Positions 1-5,036 of a stretch of DNA of 5,187 nt are shown piece by piece. The DNA lies in the NCBI GenBank assembly GCA_027623615.1, contig JAQBVH010000299.1, forward strand, positions 1-5,187. The letters are read 5' to 3'. The translations under genes were made by a program, and so were the position numbers. The stretch comes from Planctomycetota bacterium (GTDB taxonomy: Bacteria; Planctomycetota; UBA1135; GCA-002686595). Below the pieces are notes generated by a model. The model was not told where the DNA came from, searched no databases, and saw only the letters and a list, made by a program, of their open reading frames with translations. Numbering within the stretch: position 1 is the stretch's first letter; each line of letters starts with the position of its first letter.

Positions 1-2
1 AG

Positions 3-992
3 CCCGCCGCAGCCTTCCCGGAGCAGCGGCGCAAGCCCGAAGCGGGCCGGCCGGAGAAGCTCGCGGCCCCCGGGCACATCGAGACGGAGGCGAGCCGCGA
101 GCTCGTGCTCGAGGCGATCGCCCTCGACCGTGGCGTCAACCGAGACGCGGCCATGGCAGACCCGGTGCGCCGGTCCGGCGAGGACGGGCTGCTCGAGCTC
201 GCTCGGCGCCTCAGGGTCGACGTGCTCGTCGTGGCCCTCGAGGACCGGCGCCAGACCCTCCCCACCGAGGAGCTGCTGCGCTGCCGCCTGGGTGGCATCG
301 ACGTGCGCGAACGCGAGGAGATCTTCGAGCAGATCACCGGCCGCATCGCCGTGGCTGCGATGCGGCCTTCGTACCTGATCTTCAACGAGGGCTTCCGGCG
401 CCAGCCCTGGGCCGACCTGATGAAGCGCTGCGTCGACATCGTGATGGCGCTCACGATCTTCGCGCTGGCCTGGCCCTTCATGATCCTGACTGCGATCATG
501 GTCCGCGCCGACTCCCCCGGAGCCGCGCTCTTCAAGCAGGAGCGCATCGGACGGGACGGCAAGCCGTTCACGCTGATGAAGTTCCGCTCGATGCGCATCG
601 ACGCCGAGGCTGTCTCCGGCGCGGTCTGGGCGACCGAGGACGATCCGCGCATCACCCGGGTGGGCCGCTTCATCCGCAAGACGCGCCTCGATGAGCTGCC
701 TCAGCTGTTCAACGTGCTGCGCGGTCACATGTCACTGGTCGGGCCCCGCCCCGAGCGTGCTCCTTTCGTCCGCGACCTCGCGGAGCGCATCCCCTACTAC
801 CATCAGCGCCATATCGTGAAGCCTGGGCTGACGGGCTGGGCGCAGATCAACTACCCGTACGGGAACACGATGGAGGACGCCCTCCACAAGCTCCAGTACG
901 ACCTCTTCTACATCAAGAACCACAGCGTGCTCTTCGACCTGTCGATCCTGTTCAGCACGATCAAGACCGTGGTCTTGCGCAAGGGAACCTGA
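3..992 (+). CDS. Polyprenyl-phosphate sugar transferase for exopolysaccharide (PEP-CTERM-associated type), 5' partial
   Basis: This membrane enzyme of the bacterial sugar transferase family would move a sugar-1-phosphate from a nucleotide sugar onto a polyprenyl phosphate, the first step of exopolysaccharide assembly. The frame is open to the left edge, so the true start is outside the window; numbering here is from a GTG at 105. A regulatory-like segment (about 29-99) contains VDVLVVALEDRR and ends in RPSYLIFNEGF, a run typical of exosortase/PEP-CTERM-associated members (TIGR03013-like). KRCVDIV begins the catalytic domain, followed by a hydrophobic membrane segment (about 111-134). Further family motifs are FKQERIGRDGKPF, KFRSMR, the catalytic Asp-Glu in RLDELPQL (196-197), GPRPE (213-217) and PGLTGWAQ (240-247). 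The C-terminus (YDLFYIKNHSVLFDL to the end) is complete. The visible first 60 or so residues are charged and lack the Gly-rich Rossmann turn usual there. The sugar specificity cannot be read from the sequence. Confidence 0.92.
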   Translation, partial: PAAAFPEQRRKPEAGRPEKLAAPGHIETEASRELVLEAIALDRGVNRDAAMADPVRRSGEDGLLELARRLRVDVLVVALEDRRQTLPTEELLRCRLGGIDVREREEIFEQITGRIAVAAMRPSYLIFNEGFRRQPWADLMKRCVDIVMALTIFALAWPFMILTAIMVRADSPGAALFKQERIGRDGKPFTLMKFRSMRIDAEAVSGAVWATEDDPRITRVGRFIRKTRLDELPQLFNVLRGHMSLVGPRPERAPFVRDLAERIPYYHQRHIVKPGLTGWAQINYPYGNTMEDALHKLQYDLFYIKNHSVLFDLSILFSTIKTVVLRKGT

Positions 993-998
993 ACCTTG
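981..998 (+). promoter_or_regulatory. Ribosome binding site and TTG start of the ZIP gene
   Basis: AAGGGA at 981-986 lies nine bases before a TTG at 996-998, inside the last codons of the sugar transferase. The TTG is only 3 bases after the transferase stop (990-992), and translation from it gives a ZIP N-terminus starting directly in the first membrane helix. No ATG or GTG lies close by in this frame, so the TTG start is the best choice. The tight spacing points to co-translation in one mRNA. Confidence 0.6.
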
Positions 999-1826
999 GA
1001 CATTCTCGGCATCCTGCTGATCGCGCTCCTGGGCGGCGCGGTCCCGCTCCTGGCCAAGTGGGGCGAGCGCGGACTTCACACGGCCCTGGCCCTGTCGACC
1101 GGCATCTTCCTCGGGGCAGTGTTCCTGCACCTCCTCCCGACCGTGTCGGTGATGAGCCTGAGCGGCGAGGACCCCACCACCGCCGCCGTCGTCGACCCCC
1201 ACGCGGGTCACGACCACAGCGCGGACGACGGTCACGAGCATGCCGACGACGCGGGGGGCCACGCGGGGCACAACCACGGCGACATGTGGCTGTGGCTCTT
1301 CGTGCTCATCGGCGTGCTCGGGGTGTACCTGGTCGAGGCCCTGGTCCTACGCACCCACGACCACGACGAGCTGCACCGCCACAAGTCGGTCGGCTGGGCG
1401 GCCTTGATGGGGATCAGCGTGCACGCGTTGACCGCGGGCATCAGCTACGGGGCGACGCGCGATCACGCGCTCATCTCCTCGGCCATGCTGGTCGCGATCC
1501 TGGCTCACAAGGGCTTCGAGGCATTCTCCCTGACCACGGTGTTCCAGCTCGCGGAGGTGGCCCACAAGAAGCTCGTCTTCCTCGTGGTGGCCTTCTCCTT
1601 GATCACTCCGGTCGGCGTCCTGATGGGCGAGGGCATCAGCTCCCTGCTCGGCACCGCGGGCACCGCCATCCTGACCGCGCTCGCGGCCGGGACCTTTCTC
1701 TACGTCTGCCTGTGCGAGCTCCTGGTCGAGGTGTTCCACCACCGTGAGGACGGCGGGAAGAAGATCCTCCTGCTCGCGGTCGGGGTCGGACTGACCGTCA
1801 TCTTCGAGGGGTTCGGCCACGGATGA
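996..1826 (+). CDS. ZIP-family divalent metal transporter with a His/Asp-rich loop
   Basis: A 276-residue inner-membrane protein of the ZIP (Zrt/Irt-like) family, which moves Zn2+ and related divalent cations. About eight helices are visible: roughly 3-20, 29-49, 97-118, 132-152, 160-186, 192-214, 219-246 and 256-273. Family marks are LHLLP in helix 2 (His45), SVHALTAG in helix 4 (His143), AHKGFEAFSL in helix 5 (His171, Lys172, Glu175), ITPVGVLMGEG in helix 6 and GTFLYVCLCELL in helix 7. Helix 5 carries the HKGxE form seen in ZIP1-like proteins rather than the HExPHE form of GufA/ZupT-like proteins. Between helices 2 and 3, residues 67-96 hold eight His and eight Asp/Glu, a likely metal-binding loop; a second small cluster (HDHDELHRH, 121-129) follows helix 3. 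The stop overlaps the start of the next gene, so the two are probably made together. Metal specificity and direction cannot be read from the sequence; zinc is the default. Confidence 0.92.
   Translation: MDILGILLIALLGGAVPLLAKWGERGLHTALALSTGIFLGAVFLHLLPTVSVMSLSGEDPTTAAVVDPHAGHDHSADDGHEHADDAGGHAGHNHGDMWLWLFVLIGVLGVYLVEALVLRTHDHDELHRHKSVGWAALMGISVHALTAGISYGATRDHALISSAMLVAILAHKGFEAFSLTTVFQLAEVAHKKLVFLVVAFSLITPVGVLMGEGISSLLGTAGTAILTALAAGTFLYVCLCELLVEVFHHREDGGKKILLLAVGVGLTVIFEGFGHG
1806..1826 (+). promoter_or_regulatory. ATGA overlap coupling the ZIP gene to the permease gene
   Basis: The permease ATG (1823-1825) overlaps the ZIP stop TGA (1824-1826). A purine-rich GAGGGG at 1806-1811, inside the ZIP coding region, is a plausible Shine-Dalgarno 11 bases upstream. 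This arrangement is typical of translational coupling and implies matched production of the two membrane proteins. Confidence 0.7.
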
Positions 1827-2941
1827 GCTGGACGGCCGACTGGTTCCGGGAGGTCTGGACGATCCTGGTCGCGTCGGGTCCTTACCTGCTCGTCGGCTTC
1901 TTCATCGCAGGCCTGCTCGAGGTCCTCATCCCCAAGACCTGGATCCGGCGTCACCTGGGCGGCAAGGGTTGGATCCCCGTGGCCAAGGCGGCGCTCGTCG
2001 GCGCGCCCATCCCTCTGTGCTCCTGCTCGGTGATTCCTACGGCGGCCCAGCTGCGGCGTGAGGGTGCGAGTCCGGGCGCGACCGCCGCCTTTCTGATCGC
2101 CACTCCCGAGACCGGCGTCGACTCGATCGGGATCAGCTACGCGCTGCTCGACCCGCTGATGACGATCGCCCGGCCAGTCAGCGCCATCGTCACGGCAATC
2201 GGCGCCGGGCTCGCGGTCGGACGAGTGGCCGAGGACCAACCGCCCTCCGACATGCTCCCGCTCGAGGCGAGCCCTGGCGCCGATTGCTGTAGCGAGCTGC
2301 CCCAACCGGAACCCGAGCCGCCCGTCGAGGAGAGCTGCTCTCACCCCGCAGACGTCCCCTCGGCCGCCCAGCGGCCGCGCTCCGTTCTGGCCCGAGCCGC
2401 GGCCTACGCCTACGGCCCGCTCATGGCGGATCTGACCCCCTGGTTCCTGGTCGGCTTCGCCCTCTCGGCCACGCTGGCCCTGACCGTGCCCGCCGACTTC
2501 TTCGGTGAGGTCGTGCCCGGCGGCCTTCCGGCGATGCTCATGATGCTCGTGGCGGGCTTGCCCCTCTACGTGTGCGCCACGGCGAGCACGCCGATCGCTG
2601 CCGCGCTGATCGCCAAGGGGCTCGACCCCGCCGCGGCGATGGTGTTCCTGCTGGCTGGCCCCGCGACGAACGTGGCCACCATCGGAGTGGTCCACAAGCT
2701 GCTCGGGCGCCCGGCCCTCGTGGCTTACCTGCTGTCGATCGCCCTGTTCTCCCTGGCGGCCGGTGGGGTGGTTGGTGAGCTCTACGGCTGGCTCGACCTG
2801 CCCCTCGGGTCGAGCGCCCTCCAGCACGTGCACGGCAAGGGCGGCCCGATCGCCTTCGCCAGCGGCGTGGTCCTGACCGCCCTGTTCGCTTGGCACACCC
2901 TCGCGCTGGCGCGCAGGCGCCTGGCGCCGCCCGCCGCCTGA
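1823..2941 (+). CDS. SO_0444/YraQ-family permease, probable Cu/Zn efflux transporter
   Basis: A 372-residue polytopic inner-membrane permease of the DUF318/YraQ group, closest by motif to the SO_0444-type predicted Cu/Zn exporters. Two homologous membrane halves are visible (about 10-135 and 195-365). The first carries GAPIPLCSCSVIPTA (60-74; Cys66 and Cys68), then ATPETGVDS. The second carries PLYVCATASTPIAAALIAKG (247-266; Cys251) and FLLAGPATN (275-283). These paired Cys/Pro motifs are the family signature. A polar linker (about 136-190) joins the halves; it is rich in Pro and Glu and carries a Cys-Cys pair (155-156), Cys172 and His174, which could bind a soft metal. The gene overlaps the ZIP gene by 4 bases. 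Full length for the family, with no sign of damage. The Cu/Zn assignment comes from the family name; arsenic or other ions are possible because related permeases vary. Confidence 0.9.
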   Translation: MSWTADWFREVWTILVASGPYLLVGFFIAGLLEVLIPKTWIRRHLGGKGWIPVAKAALVGAPIPLCSCSVIPTAAQLRREGASPGATAAFLIATPETGVDSIGISYALLDPLMTIARPVSAIVTAIGAGLAVGRVAEDQPPSDMLPLEASPGADCCSELPQPEPEPPVEESCSHPADVPSAAQRPRSVLARAAAYAYGPLMADLTPWFLVGFALSATLALTVPADFFGEVVPGGLPAMLMMLVAGLPLYVCATASTPIAAALIAKGLDPAAAMVFLLAGPATNVATIGVVHKLLGRPALVAYLLSIALFSLAAGGVVGELYGWLDLPLGSSALQHVHGKGGPIAFASGVVLTALFAWHTLALARRRLAPPAA

Positions 2942-2959
2942 GACGCGCGGGAAACGCCC

Positions 2960-2987
2960 CGCCGTTCCCCCTGCCGAGGTGGCGGCG
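2960..2987 (+). terminator. Imperfect hairpin after the permease gene
   Basis: CGCCG (2960-2964) pairs with CGGCG (2983-2987). Inside, CCCCCT (2967-2972) pairs with AGGTGG (2977-2982) with one mismatch, closing a GCCG loop; TT at 2965-2966 bulges out. It begins 18 bases after the permease stop, so it could be a weak terminator of the upstream operon. No T-run follows. It would also bury the only GAGG Shine-Dalgarno-like site (2976-2979) upstream of sodN, so a leader role is an alternative. Confidence 0.3.
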
Positions 2988-3005
2988 ATGCCCTACCCTG
3001 GCATC
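2987..3005 (+). promoter_or_regulatory. Inverted repeat around a possible -10 box upstream of sodN
   Basis: GATGCC (2987-2992) and GGCATC (3000-3005) form a perfect 6-bp dyad with a 7-base centre that contains TACCCT (2994-2999), a plausible -10 element. No convincing -35 is visible; TGCCGA (2972-2977) has the right spacing but is a poor match. Transcription from here would give a short leader to an ATG at 3015 or 3045. The dyad could be an operator, but it matches no operator I recognise, including the Nur type. Confidence 0.3.
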
Positions 3006-3044
3006 CCTCATCCAATGTCCCCAGGCGCCTTCCCCAGTGATTCC

Positions 3045-3593
3045 ATGCGCATTCTCTTCAGCCTGATCGCCATCGGCGGCGCGGCCGCCTACAGCGCGAC
3101 TGCCCCCACGACCAACTCCGAAACCGCTCCCACCGCGACCGAAGCGGCGATCGTCGAGCCCGCCCCCGTGCACTGCCAGGTCCCCTGCGGCGTTTACGGC
3201 GACAAGATGCGCATCGACATGCTGCTCGAGGACGCGGCGACGATCGAGAAGGCGATGCAGGCCATCGCTGCCGAGGACACGAACAAGAACCAGGGCGTGC
3301 GCTGGATCATGAACAAGGAGTCCCACGCCCAGAACATCCAGGACATGGTCGCCGCCTACTGGCTGACCCAGCGCATCAAGGCGCCCAAGGAAGGCGACGA
3401 CGACGCCAAGGGCAAGTACCTGCGTCAGCTGGCGCTGATGCACCAGCTGACCGTGTCGGCCATGAAGTGCAAGCAGACCACCGACGTCGCCCACGTCGAG
3501 ACCCTGCGCAAGACCGCCGCCGCGTTCAGCGCGACGTACTTCAGCGAAGAGGACCTGAAGCACCTGCGCGAGCACAGCTTTGCTGGGCACTAG
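3045..3593 (+). CDS. sodN: Nickel superoxide dismutase with N-terminal export/propeptide extension
   Basis: Ni-SOD converts superoxide to O2 and H2O2 at a nickel bound by the N-terminal hook of the mature protein. The hook HCQVPCGVYG is complete: His43, Cys44, Pro47, Cys48 and Tyr51 in numbering from the ATG at 3045, which becomes His1, Cys2 and Cys6 after cleavage. The rest is the expected helical domain (MRIDMLLEDAATIEKAM, then WIMNKESHAQNIQ), giving a mature chain of 140 residues, longer than the 117 of Streptomyces. The ATG at 3045 is chosen because MRILFSLIAIGGAAAYSA then resembles a Sec signal with a short hydrophobic core and an A-x-A-like end, followed by a Thr/Ala/Pro-rich stretch up to the hook. 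The frame stays open upstream to ATG 3015, ATG 2988 and GTG 2979; 2988 has a possible GAGG site but gives a Pro-rich start. No sodX protease gene is in the window. Location outside the cytoplasm is inferred. Confidence 0.94.
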   Translation: MRILFSLIAIGGAAAYSATAPTTNSETAPTATEAAIVEPAPVHCQVPCGVYGDKMRIDMLLEDAATIEKAMQAIAAEDTNKNQGVRWIMNKESHAQNIQDMVAAYWLTQRIKAPKEGDDDAKGKYLRQLALMHQLTVSAMKCKQTTDVAHVETLRKTAAAFSATYFSEEDLKHLREHSFAGH

Positions 3594-3628
3594 TCCGATC
3601 CGAGCGGCGCCTTCGCGCGCGATCCCGT

Positions 3629-3660
3629 CGAGACGCCGGCCAGCTCAGGTCGGCGTCTCG
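3629..3660. terminator. Strong hairpin between convergent genes, probable bidirectional terminator
   Basis: CGAGACGCCG (3629-3638) is perfectly complementary to CGGCGTCTCG (3651-3660). GCC (3639-3641) and GGT (3648-3650) extend the stem with one G-T pair, giving 13 pairs and a 6-base loop (3642-3647). It lies 36 bases after the sodN stop. On the minus strand it covers the last codons of the convergent ORF, with that ORF's TGA (3647-3645) in the loop. No T-run follows on either side, so it is not a textbook Rho-independent terminator, but its position suits transcription end for both genes. Confidence 0.55.
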
Positions 3661-3980
3661 TCGTGCGTGCGATGGAAGGTCACGGCGTCCCCGTACTGAG
3701 GGGGGCCGACCCGATCCACCAGCCCGTAGTGCCCGAGATCCGGGCCCGCCGGGTTCGACACCTTCGCGAGCCTCAACCAACCCTCCCTCTGCGAGTCGCC
3801 AGGCGAGGGCAGGCTGGGAACCCTGATGGGCGGCCAGCGCCGGGTCGTCACGAAAACTGGGCTGACGCCGCGCGAGCGGCCGATCGAACTCGCGCGCAGG
3901 CGCGCCCGGTAGCGCAGGACCAGCGCAGGGCCCCCGGCGCTGAGCAGCTCTGCCTGCCGGCGGCGCGCCGGGGTGTGCAT
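3645..3980 (-). CDS. Hypothetical protein, 111 residues, unrecognised
   Basis: I do not recognise this protein. It occupies most of the 419-base gap between sodN and the peptidase gene, on the opposite strand. The case for coding is compositional: by hand count, G or C fills about 71, 60 and 89 percent of codon positions 1, 2 and 3 (12 of 111 codons end in A or T), the pattern of real genes at this GC content. The C-terminal half (from about SPVFVTTRRWPP to THDETPT) has a balanced composition with W, Y, F, H, K and N, whereas the first 40 residues are Arg/Ala-rich and may be untranslated. No signal peptide, membrane segment or Cys/His motif is visible. The stop sits in the loop of a strong hairpin. 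The ATG at 3980 has no good Shine-Dalgarno site; a later start such as the GTG in SPVFVTT is possible. It could still be non-coding. Confidence 0.48.
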   Translation of the reverse strand: MHTPARRRQAELLSAGGPALVLRYRARLRASSIGRSRGVSPVFVTTRRWPPIRVPSLPSPGDSQREGWLRLAKVSNPAGPDLGHYGLVDRVGPPQYGDAVTFHRTHDETPT

Positions 3981-4000
3981 GCCGCGCCGCGGACCCGGCG

Positions 4001-4013
4001 TAGAATCCCCCCA
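4001..4013 (+). promoter_or_regulatory. Candidate -10 box with leaderless start of the peptidase gene
   Basis: TAGAAT (4001-4006) is a good -10 match in otherwise very GC-rich DNA and lies just 6 bases before the ATG at 4013. Transcription would begin at or near the ATG, and the intervening CCCCCC offers no Shine-Dalgarno site, so a leaderless mRNA is likely. The TAG (4001-4003) is also an in-frame stop that prevents any further upstream start. No clear -35 was found. Confidence 0.4.
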
Positions 4014-4993
4014 TGCGCCTCCTCCTCCTGCACTCCCTCCTGCTCGTCGGCTGCGCCGCCTCCCCTCAGCCCAAGGTCGTGCTCGCCATCCATGGCGGGG
4101 CGGGGACGATCCTGCGTGAGAACCTGACCGCGGAGGCGGAGGCCGCCTACCGCGCGGCGCTCGAGCACTCCCTGCGCGCCGGCCATGCGGTGCTCGAGGC
4201 CGGCGGCTCGGCCATGGACGCGGTCGAGGCCGCGATCTTGCCCATGGAGGACTCGCCCCTGTTCAACGCCGGACACGGAGCAGTCCTGACCCACGAAGGA
4301 CACTGCGAGCTCGACGCGTCAGTCATGGACGGGGCGAGCGGAGGGGCGGGCGCAGTCGCAGGCGTGCGCACCGTGCGCCATCCGATCCGCGCGGCGCGGG
4401 CGGTGATGGAGCGCTCACCCCACGTGCTGCTCTCGGGCGCGGGCGCGGACACCTTCGCGGGCGAGCAGGGCCTCGAGCAGGTCGACAACGCCTACTTCGA
4501 GACCGAACGGCGGCGCCGGCAGCTCGAGCGTGCCATCGCGGCGCAGGCCCGCGGGGAGGACCTGGGCACCCTCAAGTTCGGCACGGTCGGCTGCGTCGCC
4601 CTCGACCAGGCGGGGCACCTGGCGGCGGGGACCTCGACCGGGGGAATGACCAACAAGCGCTGGGGCCGGATCGGCGACTCGCCGATCATCGCGGCCGGGA
4701 CCTGGGCGGACGACGACACCTGCGCCGTGTCCGGCACGGGCTGGGGCGAGTTCTTCATCCGCGCTGCCGTCGCCCATGACATCCACGCCCGCATGGCCTA
4801 CGGCGGCCTCACCCTGGCCGAGGCGTGCGACCAGGTCATCCTCGAGGACCTGACCGCCGCCGGCGGGAGCGGCGGCGTGATCGCCCTCGACCACGCCGGT
4901 CGCGTGGCCGCCCCCTTCAACACGCCCGGGATGTACCGGGGCTGGATCGACGCCGAGGGCCGGGTCGAGGTCCACATCTACGGGGACGAGTAG
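4013..4993 (+). CDS. Isoaspartyl peptidase/L-asparaginase (Ntn-hydrolase), predicted lipoprotein
   Basis: This plant-type asparaginase, like E. coli IaaA (EcAIII), is made as a precursor that cuts itself to free an N-terminal Thr, then hydrolyses beta-aspartyl dipeptides and L-asparagine. Family motifs in order: AIHGGAG (25-31), GGSAMDAVEAA (64-74), SPLFNAGHGAVLT (81-93), ELDASVMDG (99-107), FGTVGCVALD (189-198) with the self-cleavage/nucleophile Thr191, GTSTGGMTNK (206-215), RIGDSPIIAAGTWAD (219-233; Arg219 and Asp222 match substrate-binding residues), SGTGWGEFFIR (240-250; Thr242 and Gly243) and a C-terminal AFNTPGMYRG-like stretch. Nothing essential is missing. The N-terminus, MRLLLLHSLLLVGCAAS, reads as a short lipoprotein signal with lipobox LVGC and Cys14, so the enzyme is probably membrane-anchored outside the cytoplasm, unlike E. 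coli IaaA. An in-frame TAG at 4001-4003 makes this ATG the earliest start; a GTG at 4079 would instead give an unanchored enzyme. It stands alone and is divergent from the minus-strand ORF. Confidence 0.94.
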   Translation: MRLLLLHSLLLVGCAASPQPKVVLAIHGGAGTILRENLTAEAEAAYRAALEHSLRAGHAVLEAGGSAMDAVEAAILPMEDSPLFNAGHGAVLTHEGHCELDASVMDGASGGAGAVAGVRTVRHPIRAARAVMERSPHVLLSGAGADTFAGEQGLEQVDNAYFETERRRRQLERAIAAQARGEDLGTLKFGTVGCVALDQAGHLAAGTSTGGMTNKRWGRIGDSPIIAAGTWADDDTCAVSGTGWGEFFIRAAVAHDIHARMAYGGLTLAEACDQVILEDLTAAGGSGGVIALDHAGRVAAPFNTPGMYRGWIDAEGRVEVHIYGDE

Positions 4994-5005
4994 CGCTCCC
5001 AGGCC

Positions 5006-5036
5006 GCGTAGGCGACCCCGTTGGGGCCGCCTACGC
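5006..5036 (+). terminator. First hairpin of the repeat array, possible terminator of the peptidase gene
   Basis: GCGTAGGCG (5006-5014) pairs with CGCCTACGC (5028-5036). One A/C mismatch separates this from an inner CCCC/GGGG stem with a GTT loop. It lies 12 bases downstream of the stop codon and is the most stable of the array's hairpins. No T-run follows. A terminator or 3'-end-protecting role is inferred from position. Confidence 0.4.

Noticed and set aside
1058..1747. A 229-codon plus-strand frame inside the ZIP gene.
   Set aside because: The product is Arg/Pro/Gly-rich with no motif, while the overlapping ZIP frame has all the expected helices and metal-site residues.
1700..2896. A 398-codon open frame on the minus strand, antisense to the permease gene.
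   Set aside because: Its product is an Arg/Gly/His/Gln/Asp-rich low-complexity chain with no recognisable motif, as expected from the complement of a GC-rich gene. The plus-strand permease has clear family motifs throughout.
2538..3590. A 350-codon open frame on the minus strand, spanning the permease end and sodN.
   Set aside because: It lies antisense to two genes with firm family evidence, and its product is Arg/Gly/Leu-rich with no domain.
3541..4014. A second minus-strand open frame of 157 codons covering the same gap.
   Set aside because: It overlaps the 3' end of sodN and gives an Arg/Ala/Gly/Pro-rich chain typical of a shadow frame.
3663..4127. A plus-strand open frame across the sodN-peptidase gap.
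   Set aside because: It runs into the peptidase gene in the wrong frame and its product is Arg/Pro/Ala-rich. The minus-strand frame at 3645-3980 has the better codon-position pattern.
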